Notes under the pieces: generated by a model
Databases searched by the model: none
Seen by the model: only the letters and a program-made list of their open reading frames with translations
Told to the model about the DNA's origin: nothing
Position numbers and translations under genes: made by a program
In this document: piece by piece, positions 40,988 through 49,434 of the stretch
How positions within the stretch are numbered: the first letter of the stretch is position 1
Layout: the number at the start of each line of letters is the position of its first letter
Assembly (NCBI GenBank): GCA_964436005.1
Contig: CAYTBK010000001.1
Span: forward strand, 47,687-111,686
Source: JAGNHB01 sp964436005
GTDB taxonomy: Bacteria; Acidobacteriota; JAAYUB01
Direction: 5' to 3'
Length of the DNA stretch: 64,000 nucleotides

Positions 40988-43144
40988 TCAGATTTCCTGC
41001 GAGGCCTGGTCCAGCTGGTTGATGTCGAGGATCAGGCCGATCCGACCATCGCCCAGGATGGCCCCGCCCGAAACGCCCCGCACGTCGGCGAAACGTTCCC
41101 CGAGGTTCTTGATGACCACTTCCTGTTTGCCGATGATCTCGTCGACCATCATGGCCACGTCCCGGTTTTCCGATTCGGCCAGGATGAGGATCGCCTCGGC
41201 AGGGTCGGTGACGGCGTCCGCCGTGTCGAAATACCTGTGCACTCTCAGCAGAGGGTAGACCCGGTCGCGGATGAGGACGGTCTCCCCCTTCCCCGCGATG
41301 AGGTTGAAACCTTCCTGCCCGATGCGCAGGGCCTCCCGGACGTGGATGGTCGGCATGATGTACTTCTCGCTGCCCACCTTGACGACGATGCCGTCGATGA
41401 TCGCCAGGGTGAGAGGGAACTTGATGACGAAACAGCTGCCGCTCCCGACAACGGAAGTCAGTTCGATCCGCCCGCCCAGCTTGGTCGTAGCCCGCTTGAC
41501 CACGTCCATCCCGACACCGCGGCCGGAGATGTCCGTGATGTTCTCGGCGGTAGAGAAGCCGGGCTTGAAAATCAGCTGGATCAAGGCGTTGTCGTCCATT
41601 TCCTCGTCTTCGGCGATCAGCCCCCGCTGGACTGCCTTCCGGCGCACCCGCTTGGGGTCGATCCCGGCGCCGTCGTCGCGGATCTCGATGAAGATGTGCC
41701 CCCCCTTCTGGTACGCCTCCAGCACGATGGTGCCGGCAGGGTCCTTCCCCGCCTTCACCCGGTCCCCGGCCGACTCGACGCCGTGGTCGCAGGCGTTGCG
41801 GACCATGTGCAGCAAGGGGTCGTACAGGGAATCCACAAGGTTGCGGTCGACTTCCGTCGACTCCCCGAGCAGCTTCAGATTGATGGTCTTCTTGGACTTC
41901 TGGGCCAGGTCGAACACGACCCGGCGCATTTTCTGGAAGGTCGCGGCGATGGGGACCATCCGCATGCTCAGGGAAATGTTCTGCAGCGAACTGGTGATCC
42001 GTTTCAGCTGACCGATGTCGGATGTCAACTGCCGGTCGTTGGCCCCCTGGATCACCCGGTTCTGCAATATCATGTTGTTGGTGATGACCAGTTCCCCGAC
42101 CATGTCGAAGAGCAGGTCCATCTTGGCCGTATCCACCTTGAGGCTTTTGGTGAGCGTTACGTCGCGCTCTTTCCGGGCCTGGGTGTTGAGCGCCCGCTCG
42201 ACTTCCACGGCCGGGACGTTCTTGTCCTCCACCAGGATCTGCCCCAGTTGGCGGACATCCCCCTCCGACTGCGTCTTGAGGGCGTCCTTGAGCGTTTCGG
42301 CATCGACGGCGCGCTCCTGCACCAGAATCGCCCCGACCCGCGGCGTGTCGCGTTCCGTCGAGCCCTGGGCCAGCATGTGCCGGGTCCGGTGCTTCACCTG
42401 CTCCGGATCCGAAGGCAGCGGCCCCGCGGACTTGCCTTCCAGCCGGCGCATGACGTTGAGAATCATCTCCCGGAGTATGTCCACCCCTTGCAGAATGAGG
42501 TCGACGAGGGGCCGGCTGAAATGGATCTTCTCCTCCCGGGCGGCGTCGAGCAGATTCTCCAGCTCGTGGGCCAGGGACTGGATGTCGGCGAAGTTCAGGA
42601 ACCCGGCCATCCCCTTGATGGTGTGGAACGGCCGGAAGATGGCGTTGATCAGCTCCTTGTCCAGCGGGTTGGCTTCCCACTCGATGATGTTGACTTCGAT
42701 GGAGTCCAGGTGCTCGCGGGACTCCTGGACGAACCCCTGCACCAGTTCGGGGTCCTGGTCGAGTTCCTCCCCCGACGGCATGCTGTAGGGCGCAACGGGG
42801 GCGGCCTCCGGCGGCGGGGCCAGGGCGGGGGCCGGCTCGGCGGACCCGGCCGCCGCTTCCGCGGCCACCGTGTCGTCGCCCCGGTTGGGGGCGTTGTCCC
42901 AGAACTGCTGCAAGTTTTCGAACTCGGTCCGAATCCTGTTCAGCGCCTCGGCGGGCGCGCCCAACTGGCCGGTCGCCGCGTCGAGCAGCAGCACCTTGAA
43001 ACGGCCGATCTCCGGCAAGATCACCGGGTTCGTGATTCGGTCCAAAAGATCGATCAAATCCTTGAGGTCCTTGGCATCGATGACGTCCATCATCACGATT
43101 TCGCCGGCGATGCGGTTCAGAATACTATCAACGTTGTTCGCCAT
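40988..43144 (-). CDS. cheA: Chemotaxis histidine kinase CheA
   Basis: 718 residues. An N-terminal helical region (1-85) precedes an Hpt (P1) domain with His174 in FHTIKGMAGF. Between P1 and the dimerisation domain is an insert with two copies of a short repeat (268-292 and 299-322: VGAILVQERAVDAETLKDAL and LGQILVEDKNVPAVEVERAL). P3 (MVGELVITNNMI), the HATPase domain with DHGVE and DDGAGIDP, and a CheW-like P5 domain (from about 585) follow. A canonical P2 domain is not obvious; the repeats may take its place. It is the first gene of the leftward operon, with GGAGG before the ATG. Confidence 0.95.
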   Translation of the reverse strand: MANNVDSILNRIAGEIVMMDVIDAKDLKDLIDLLDRITNPVILPEIGRFKVLLLDAATGQLGAPAEALNRIRTEFENLQQFWDNAPNRGDDTVAAEAAAGSAEPAPALAPPPEAAPVAPYSMPSGEELDQDPELVQGFVQESREHLDSIEVNIIEWEANPLDKELINAIFRPFHTIKGMAGFLNFADIQSLAHELENLLDAAREEKIHFSRPLVDLILQGVDILREMILNVMRRLEGKSAGPLPSDPEQVKHRTRHMLAQGSTERDTPRVGAILVQERAVDAETLKDALKTQSEGDVRQLGQILVEDKNVPAVEVERALNTQARKERDVTLTKSLKVDTAKMDLLFDMVGELVITNNMILQNRVIQGANDRQLTSDIGQLKRITSSLQNISLSMRMVPIAATFQKMRRVVFDLAQKSKKTINLKLLGESTEVDRNLVDSLYDPLLHMVRNACDHGVESAGDRVKAGKDPAGTIVLEAYQKGGHIFIEIRDDGAGIDPKRVRRKAVQRGLIAEDEEMDDNALIQLIFKPGFSTAENITDISGRGVGMDVVKRATTKLGGRIELTSVVGSGSCFVIKFPLTLAIIDGIVVKVGSEKYIMPTIHVREALRIGQEGFNLIAGKGETVLIRDRVYPLLRVHRYFDTADAVTDPAEAILILAESENRDVAMMVDEIIGKQEVVIKNLGERFADVRGVSGGAILGDGRIGLILDINQLDQASQEI

Positions 43145-43290
43145 CAGGCCAACCTCCGTGACTTCAACCGGTCCTATGCCCCGAAACCCAGCTAAGAAAA
43201 TACGGGCGGAGTCATTCTACATGAGCACATGGACTCTTTCTACAACAAATATCGGAGCGTTGCAACCCAACTTTTTCCAATGGCCGGTAT

Positions 43291-43310
43291 CGCCGGGACG
43301 TTTCCCGGCG
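43291..43310 (-). terminator. Hairpin downstream of the arylsulfotransferase gene
   Basis: CGCCGGGA (43291-43298) and TCCCGGCG (43303-43310) form an 8-bp stem just past the stop of the leftward gene. No T-run follows, so it is at most a weak or factor-aided stop. Confidence 0.3.
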
Positions 43311-43332
43311 AAAGGGGAAGCGACCCCGCCAA

Positions 43333-45306
43333 CTAGTGGAAATAGCCTTCCACCAGCCGCAACAGGTCCAGCGCCGTGATTCTCCCGTCCTCGTCCAGGT
43401 CGGCTGACGGCAGGCCCCGGGGCACGCTCGTCCGCATGGCGGAAAGCAGGGCTTGCAGGAGGGTAATGTCTGTGGGGGTCCGCAGCCCGTCGCCGTCCAG
43501 GTCACCCCAGACCGGCGCCCGGTAAACGGCGTGGTAGAGGCTGGGCACGCGACAGGCCCGGTAAAAGGAATAGGTGGGAGCGCGAAGGATGTAGGAGACA
43601 ACGCCGGACGGCGTCACTTCGATGTTCTCCGCGTAGATTTGCTCGCCTGTCTGGAAACCGGATGTGAAATGGAAGTTCCCGTTGGAAAGCCGGTGCGAGT
43701 ACCCCAGGGCCAGAGAATAGCCGACCGGCGTGTTCACCTCGAGCCGGGCCGTCCGATGGGCCTCGTCGAGCTTCCAGACCTGGCAGCGGCTGGGGCAGTC
43801 GCCCAGGCCCTGGCAACGGGTGTTGCCGTTGTCGAACAGGGACACCTCGTCGTTACCCGCATAAACAATTCCGTGCTGATGGGAATTCCAGGGGAAGGGG
43901 TCGGCGGAGTCCGTTGAGAAGTCTCCGTCAGGGCCCAGTTTCCAGAGGATCTCGCCGCTGCCGGCCCCGTCGCCGTAGGAAATCTTCAACACCCAATCCT
44001 GGGACCGGGACGAGTAAAGCAGGTGCCCGTCCACCGGCGAGGGGGCGATGGCGTTGCCGTGAATCCAGTCCCTGGCGACGGCCGCCTTGAACACGGGCGG
44101 GCAGCCGGGAACGCCGGTGGCGCAGGTTTCGGAAGGGTTCGGGTGACGGTCCGGATCCAGGTATTCGAAGGCGTTCCAGCTCCAGACGACGTTCCACTCC
44201 GGGTCCAGGGCGACGACCATGTCCCCGAGGACGTCCCGGGGATCCGCCTCCTTGGCCGAGCTCCCGAGCAACTGCTCCACCGAGCACTGCACCAGCGTGT
44301 ACCCGTTGGGGAAGCGCACCGCCTCGTGGTCGAACGCCCCGATGAGGGCCTTCCCCTGGGCCTGCAACTGCTCGTTGACCCGCCCCGTGTTCGTCTCCCG
44401 CACCAGGTTGCCGGCCAGGTCGGTTTCCACCAGGTACTGGCCCTGGATGTCCCCCTCCGACTTCAGGAGCAGCAGCGTCCCCCCTTCGACGAGGTTGGTG
44501 AAAATCCAGATGGCCTCGCGGAACCGGTGGAAGTACCAGACGACCTGCCCCTCCAGGTCGACGGCCACCGGAAGCGGTTTCAGGTCCGGCGGGAAGGCGG
44601 AGATCACGTGGAAGCGGTCCCCTGTGCTGGTCGCCTCGTCCGGCGCCTTCTGCACGTTCAGGGGCGGCAGGGCGACGGGCAGGGCGCCCGTCGACAGCAG
44701 CAGGACCGGCCCGAAGCCGTGCACTCCGAGAACGTCGACCTCGTGGCGGATCTCGTAGGAGGAAGAGGCCCGCATGCCGGCCACGTGCAGGTTCACGCTC
44801 CGGCCCTCCCGACAGGCCACGTAAGGCGTGCCGAGCCACTCCCCGGTCCCGGCTCGGCGGAATTGCACGCGCAGCAGCGCGCCGGACGGCTGGGGAGGGG
44901 CGCTGTAGAACCCGACCAGCTCGTTGGGCGTGAGCGTCACCAGAGGCTGGCCGTCGGCCAGCCGGCTGACGGCGGCGAAGGCGCTTTCCGCCGACACGAC
45001 GGTTCCCGGATTCAGTTTCTGGCGGATTTCCGCCCTCACGACATAGGCCCCTTCCGCAACGGGCACCCAGTCGAGCGTCTGGGCGACACTCCAGTCCCGG
45101 GTCATCCGGAACGCCGCTCCCTCGAAGGAAATGCTGAACCGGTACTGCAGCAGTTTGTCGGACTGGGCCGAAGCGGTCCACTGGACGGCAGTTCCCACGG
45201 GCTGACCGGAAGGAAGGCTCGCCGCGATGGCCGGATTCGCGACCTGGCCCGCCGCCATTCCGGCAGAGGCAAACAGCACCAGCACGAGCGACAGGGTCCA
45301 ACGCAT
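43333..45306 (-). CDS. Secreted arylsulfate sulfotransferase with C-terminal dockerin-like domain
   Basis: 657 residues. The start is ATG 45306 with GGGAGG eight bases upstream. A signal peptide (about 1-20) precedes an Ig-like N-terminal part. The ASST beta-propeller follows with candidate catalytic residues His327 (FDHEAVRFPNG), His416 (DWIHGNAI), Arg434 (YSSRSQD) and His478 (HQHGIVYAG). The His416-Arg434 spacing of 18 equals that of the E. coli enzyme (His356/Arg374). ASSTs move sulfate from one phenol to another without PAPS. Residues about 600-657 hold two Ca-binding loops, GDLDGDGLRTPTD and ADLDEDGRITALD, spaced like a type I dockerin. No cohesin or scaffoldin is in the window. Confidence 0.88.
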   Translation of the reverse strand: MRWTLSLVLVLFASAGMAAGQVANPAIAASLPSGQPVGTAVQWTASAQSDKLLQYRFSISFEGAAFRMTRDWSVAQTLDWVPVAEGAYVVRAEIRQKLNPGTVVSAESAFAAVSRLADGQPLVTLTPNELVGFYSAPPQPSGALLRVQFRRAGTGEWLGTPYVACREGRSVNLHVAGMRASSSYEIRHEVDVLGVHGFGPVLLLSTGALPVALPPLNVQKAPDEATSTGDRFHVISAFPPDLKPLPVAVDLEGQVVWYFHRFREAIWIFTNLVEGGTLLLLKSEGDIQGQYLVETDLAGNLVRETNTGRVNEQLQAQGKALIGAFDHEAVRFPNGYTLVQCSVEQLLGSSAKEADPRDVLGDMVVALDPEWNVVWSWNAFEYLDPDRHPNPSETCATGVPGCPPVFKAAVARDWIHGNAIAPSPVDGHLLYSSRSQDWVLKISYGDGAGSGEILWKLGPDGDFSTDSADPFPWNSHQHGIVYAGNDEVSLFDNGNTRCQGLGDCPSRCQVWKLDEAHRTARLEVNTPVGYSLALGYSHRLSNGNFHFTSGFQTGEQIYAENIEVTPSGVVSYILRAPTYSFYRACRVPSLYHAVYRAPVWGDLDGDGLRTPTDITLLQALLSAMRTSVPRGLPSADLDEDGRITALDLLRLVEGYFH

Positions 45307-45340
45307 GATCCGCACCTCCCGAGGCGATATGGGGATACGA

Positions 45341-45369
45341 AAAGCCGCCCACGGTCAGCGGGCGGCTTT
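45341..45369 (-). terminator. Terminator of the Gly/Ala/Thr-rich protein gene
   Basis: AAAGCCGCCC (45341-45350) pairs with GGGCGGCTTT (45360-45369). Read leftward, the stem ends in TTTTC. Confidence 0.7.
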
Positions 45370-45443
45370 CTCTGTTCGCGTTTCCTCGCTTCGGGACGCA
45401 CGCCGCGGGGCGGCGGCGTTTTCCCGGCTCGCCGTCCGCCGCC

Positions 45444-46292
45444 TCACCGCTTGCGCGTGCGCGCTGGCCGCGTCACGGTCTTGCTTTCGCCCGAACCGGT
45501 GGTCACCGTGGTGGAAGACCCCTCGCTGAGGGACTTGTCCTTCTCCACGGTGGCGCTCTTGGTTTCCCCCTCGGCACTGGTCCCGCTCACCGACTTGTCC
45601 GAGGACACCGTCCCGGCGTTGACGTCCACGCCCTTCGCCGTGTCGGAACTGTAGGATCCGCCCCCCTGCGTGGTGCCGGACACGTTCCGCCGCGCGGACC
45701 CCTTGCCGGTGGCGGAGTTGAAGCCGCCCCGCGTCGTCACAGACGTGGAACTGCCGTTGGCCCGGTTGGCCTCCGCCGTGCCGCCCCAGACGGCGCCCCG
45801 GCCGGCCTTGGCCGCCGCCCCGCCGCTGGCGCTGCGGGAACCGCCGGCCGCATTGGTCCCGCTGACCGCACCGCCAGCCGCCACGCCGCCATTGGTCCCC
45901 TTGGCGACCCCGCCCACGCCCGACTTGCTTCCGCCCGCGGCGTTCTCGGTTTGGAACCCGCCCCCGGCGGCGTTGCCGCGCGCTGTCGAAGCCGCGCCGC
46001 CGCCCGCCGCCCCCCGGGCCACGGTTTGCCCGGCAGCGTTGGTGACGGCGGTTTTGCCCCCGGCCGCTCCGGCGTTCCCGCCAGCTCCCGTGACCGCCCC
46101 CGCGTTGGTGTCAACCGCCCCCTTCGCGCCGGTGGTCACAGCGCCGTCCGTCGTTGCCGTCACCTGCCCGCCCGGGCCCGTCTTCGCGGTCTTGGCCTTC
46201 GGCTTCCTTTCGATGCCGGCCCCCAGGCCGAAACCGATCAGGGACAGGATGCAAAGTCCGGCCAGCCAGCTGCGAAACGTTCCTTTCCTCAT
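45444..46292 (-). CDS. Exported low-complexity Gly/Ala/Thr/Ser-rich protein
   Basis: 282 residues. A signal-like segment (about 8-25, LAGLCILSLIGFGLGAG) is followed by a Lys-rich patch. About 230 residues then follow made almost only of G, A, T, S, N, K and V in irregular units such as AAGGGFQT and NAAGGSRSA. It has no aromatic core and ends in a basic tail (RPARTRKR). Such composition fits a flexible surface or matrix protein. I know no family, so function is unknown. Third-position GC is very high, which strengthens the coding call. Confidence 0.6.
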   Translation of the reverse strand: MRKGTFRSWLAGLCILSLIGFGLGAGIERKPKAKTAKTGPGGQVTATTDGAVTTGAKGAVDTNAGAVTGAGGNAGAAGGKTAVTNAAGQTVARGAAGGGAASTARGNAAGGGFQTENAAGGSKSGVGGVAKGTNGGVAAGGAVSGTNAAGGSRSASGGAAAKAGRGAVWGGTAEANRANGSSTSVTTRGGFNSATGKGSARRNVSGTTQGGGSYSSDTAKGVDVNAGTVSSDKSVSGTSAEGETKSATVEKDKSLSEGSSTTVTTGSGESKTVTRPARTRKR

Positions 46293-46441
46293 GGTTCCCC
46301 CTTCTCGATTTGTTCACTGCGCCAGTGCAGGATTGTCAGACGGTCGCGCCTCGGCATCGGTTACAGGTTTTCCCGCCTTTTTCCGGACTTTTTCGCTCCG
46401 CGTCCCGGGCCGGGGCGTGGCGGCGCCCCCGGGAACGCTCC

Positions 46442-47623
46442 TCACAGCAGGCTCGGCAGCAAGGCGTAGAACGCAGACGCTTTCACCAGGTGCTCCACGG
46501 GGATTTTCTCGTTGGGGGCGTGGGCCAGGACCTCGTTCCCCGGGCCGAAACCGATGCAGGGTATGCCGTGCCTTCCGCAGATGGCCACGGCGTTCGTGGA
46601 GAAGGTCCACTTGTCCAGCACGGGCTCCTTGCCCAGCACGGCCCGGGCGGCGCGCACGCCGGCCTGGGCCAGGGGATGGTCGGCCGCGATTTTCCACGTC
46701 GGGAAGTACTTTTCCTGGGTGAACACCGTCCCCTTGTAGCTCGGCGTGTCGTAGACGGGCACCTCCACCCGCGCCTCGCCCCCGACCGCCTGCCGGACCT
46801 CGGCCACGGCGCTCTCCAGCGTCTCGCCCCAGGTGAGGCGCCGGTCCAGGTGCACCCGGCAGCGGTCGGGCACCGCGCACAGGGAGGGCGAGGAGGACTC
46901 GACCAGCGTCGCCGTCACGCTCCCCTTGCCGAGGAACTCGTCGTGGGCGAGCCTCTCGTGGAGCGAGCGGATCGCCAGCAGCCCCTCGGCCGCCTTGTAG
47001 GCGGCGTTGACGCCCCGCTCCGGTGCGGAACCGTGGCACGAAACGCCGGCGTAGTACATCTCGATCTCCATGCGGCCGCGATGCCCCCGGTACACGCCCA
47101 GGTTCGTGGGCTCGGTGATGACCGCGTACTCCGGCACCAGCTTCTCCTCCTCGATGAGGTACTTCCAGCACAGGCCGTCGCAGTCCTCCTCCATGACAGT
47201 AAAAGTGAAATATACAGAGAAATCGCCAGTGGCGCCCAGTTCCTTCAGCATCCGTCCGCCGGCGACCATGGCGGCCGCCCCGCCCTTCTGGTCCACCGTG
47301 CCGCGGCCATGGACAAACCCGTCCCGGACGAGGCCCGAATAGGGCGGCAGGTCCCACTGCGACGGGTCGCCGGTGTCCACGGTGTCGATGTGGGCGTCGA
47401 TGGCCAGGATGCGCGGGCCCGATCCGACCCTCGCCACGAGGTTGCCCAGGCCGTCCACCCGGACCTCGTCGAACCCGGCCTGCTCGCACTCGGCTTTCAG
47501 GGCGGCGACCACGTCCTTCTCCCCGCCGCTCAGCGAAGGAATCTTCACGATGTCGGAAAGTATCCGCGACGTGTCGCCGCCGCGGGCCTCGGCGAGCTCC
47601 AGGATCTTTTCTGCTGTTTTCAT
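46442..47623 (-). CDS. M20-family metallohydrolase, YgeY-like
   Basis: 393 residues. Metal ligands: His78 and Asp111 (AIDAHIDT, GTVDQKGG), Glu145-Glu146 (MEEDCDGLCW), Glu171 (ITEPT) and the late His in LAHAPNEK. GHRGRMEIEMYYAGVSCHGS, RRLTWGETLE and the long KWTFSTNAVAICGRHG match the YgeY-type putative selenium-metabolism hydrolases very closely, more than general ArgE/DapE enzymes. The substrate is unknown. No selenium genes are nearby. GGAGG precedes the ATG. Confidence 0.85.
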   Translation of the reverse strand: MKTAEKILELAEARGGDTSRILSDIVKIPSLSGGEKDVVAALKAECEQAGFDEVRVDGLGNLVARVGSGPRILAIDAHIDTVDTGDPSQWDLPPYSGLVRDGFVHGRGTVDQKGGAAAMVAGGRMLKELGATGDFSVYFTFTVMEEDCDGLCWKYLIEEEKLVPEYAVITEPTNLGVYRGHRGRMEIEMYYAGVSCHGSAPERGVNAAYKAAEGLLAIRSLHERLAHDEFLGKGSVTATLVESSSPSLCAVPDRCRVHLDRRLTWGETLESAVAEVRQAVGGEARVEVPVYDTPSYKGTVFTQEKYFPTWKIAADHPLAQAGVRAARAVLGKEPVLDKWTFSTNAVAICGRHGIPCIGFGPGNEVLAHAPNEKIPVEHLVKASAFYALLPSLL

Positions 47624-47772
47624 AAATTCCTCCCGTTCTTGATTGACCCATCTTACTCCGGGCGGTTTCTTTTGGGAACAGCCGGGAGCCTTTTCGCCCC
47701 AGATTTCGTATTGCTGTTGGCAGTGTTCGCCGCGAGGTGAAACGCTGCCGATTCCCTCCAGGAGGAAACCCC

Positions 47773-48069
47773 ATGAACGCTGAGAACGACCAGGACGGCG
47801 CCCCGGGCCAGGACCCCAAGGACGGGAAGAACTTCCGGCAGGAGGAGTTCCGCGTGGACGGGCCGCAGGTGCTCGCCACCATCAAGAACCTCATCCACCA
47901 GGGGAACATTCGGAGAATCGTGCTGAAGAACGAGGAAGGGAAAACCCTGCTGGAAATCCCGCTGACCATCGGGGTCGTCGGGGCGGCACTCCTCCCCGTG
48001 TTCGCCGCCATCGGCGCCCTCGCCGCCCTGGTGGCGAAGATGACCATCGTGGTGGAAAAGATCGAGTAG
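47773..48069 (+). CDS. DUF4342-domain membrane protein
   Basis: 98 residues from ATG 47773 with AGGAGG eight bases upstream; an earlier ATG (47737) has none. After a polar N-terminus the DUF4342 domain reads IHQGNIRRIVLKNEEGKTLL and EIPLTIGVVG, then a hydrophobic segment (AALLPVFAAIGALAALVAK) and VVEKIE. These small proteins occur in many bacteria with unknown function. It is a single gene between divergent and parallel neighbours. Confidence 0.85.
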   Translation: MNAENDQDGAPGQDPKDGKNFRQEEFRVDGPQVLATIKNLIHQGNIRRIVLKNEEGKTLLEIPLTIGVVGAALLPVFAAIGALAALVAKMTIVVEKIE

Positions 48070-48269
48070 GCCCCGCCTGCCGGACAAACGGGGGCCCGTG
48101 AGTAAGGAAATCTGTTTTTTTCCGGAGTCAGTCGTATTACACTCACACCCGGACCGTGAAAAGGGCTGGCAGATCCACGTCGGCCCCAGGGTTGGCAGTA
48201 CCGCGCCGTGAAAAGGCCCCGGAGACGGCATCCCCCTTTCACCACCAGAAGAGAATACGGAGGATTTCC

Positions 48270-49388
48270 ATGCGATTGCGGATAAAGCGTTTGTCATTTG
48301 GGCTGGGTGCACTCCTGACCTTGCTGGCCCCGTTTTCACGGGCCGAGGTCAAGGAGCAGATCGTGGCCCAGGTCAACAACGACATCATCACCCTTTCGGA
48401 ATACAACCGGGAAAAGGACATGCTGTTCCGGATGCTCCGGGGCCAGCTGGCCGGGCAGGAGCTCCAGCAGCGCTTCGACGAGGCGGTGAAAACGATCATC
48501 CCCACCATGATCGACGAACTGCTGCTCATCGACAAGGCGAAAGAGTTCGGCTTCACCACCGACCTCGACCTGGAAGCGAAGCAATTCGTGGACGACCTGA
48601 TGAAGCGGGAAAGGGTCCCGAGCGTGGAGGTCCTCAAGTCCGAAATGGCCAAGCAGGGCGTCATCTACAGCGAATACATGGAAGGGCTGAAGAAGCAGAT
48701 CCTGCTCAACCGCATCCGCGGCGCCATCGTCCGCCAGAAGGTCAAGATCATGCAGGAGGACATCCAGGCCTACTACAAGGCCCACGCCGGTGACTACGCC
48801 ATCCCGGAAAGCATCGAACTGCAGGAGATCGTGGTGTATTCCAAGGACAAGACCGCCGAGCAGGTCCAGGAGAAGATCGCCCTGATCGAATCCAGGCTGA
48901 AAGCCGGCGAACCTTTCGAAGACGTCGCCAAGGACATGTCGGAAGGGCCGTCGGCGGCCAGCGGTGGAAAAATGGGCACGTTCACGGCCGGAGCGCTTTC
49001 CTCCCTCATCTCGAAAGCGGTGGCCAACCTTCAGCCCGGACAGGTCACCGGACCCCTCAAGGCCGACTACGGCACCAGCGTCATCAAGTTGTCCACCCGG
49101 ACCCCGGCTTCGACCAAACCGTACGAAGAAGTCAAGGAGGAGATCGAGGACCAGCTCTTCCGCCAGAAGATCGGCCCGGTCCTCACTGACTACGTCCAGG
49201 AACTCCGGGAAGAAAGCTATGTGTACGTGGCGCCCGAGTTCCGGAACCTCTACGACCCGGACAAGAAGGACGGCGGACCGGACGCCGCCGCGCAGCCGGA
49301 AAAGAAAGCCGACAAGCCGGAGAAGAGCGAAGGGCAGAAGGACAAGGATTCCGGGAAGAAGCCCGAAAAAGACGCCGGGAAAAAATAG
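48270..49388 (+). CDS. SurA-like periplasmic peptidyl-prolyl isomerase (SurA_N + parvulin)
   Basis: 372 residues from ATG 48270 (GGAGG upstream). The signal peptide (about 1-25) ends in SRA. A SurA_N-type helical domain (about 27-170: VAQVNNDIITLSEYNREKDM) and one parvulin domain (about 178-275: ELQEIVVYSKDK, then GGKMGTFTAG) follow. A C-terminal helix returns to the chaperone core. The last 45 residues are a Lys/Asp/Glu-rich tail (KKADKPEKSEGQKDKDSGKK). It probably folds outer-membrane proteins. SurA normally has two parvulin domains; here only one is present. Confidence 0.88.
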   Translation: MRLRIKRLSFGLGALLTLLAPFSRAEVKEQIVAQVNNDIITLSEYNREKDMLFRMLRGQLAGQELQQRFDEAVKTIIPTMIDELLLIDKAKEFGFTTDLDLEAKQFVDDLMKRERVPSVEVLKSEMAKQGVIYSEYMEGLKKQILLNRIRGAIVRQKVKIMQEDIQAYYKAHAGDYAIPESIELQEIVVYSKDKTAEQVQEKIALIESRLKAGEPFEDVAKDMSEGPSAASGGKMGTFTAGALSSLISKAVANLQPGQVTGPLKADYGTSVIKLSTRTPASTKPYEEVKEEIEDQLFRQKIGPVLTDYVQELREESYVYVAPEFRNLYDPDKKDGGPDAAAQPEKKADKPEKSEGQKDKDSGKKPEKDAGKK

Positions 49389-49434
49389 CCCGACTCAGGC
49401 TGGCACGGGGCCATCGGCAACAAGGAATCGTCCC

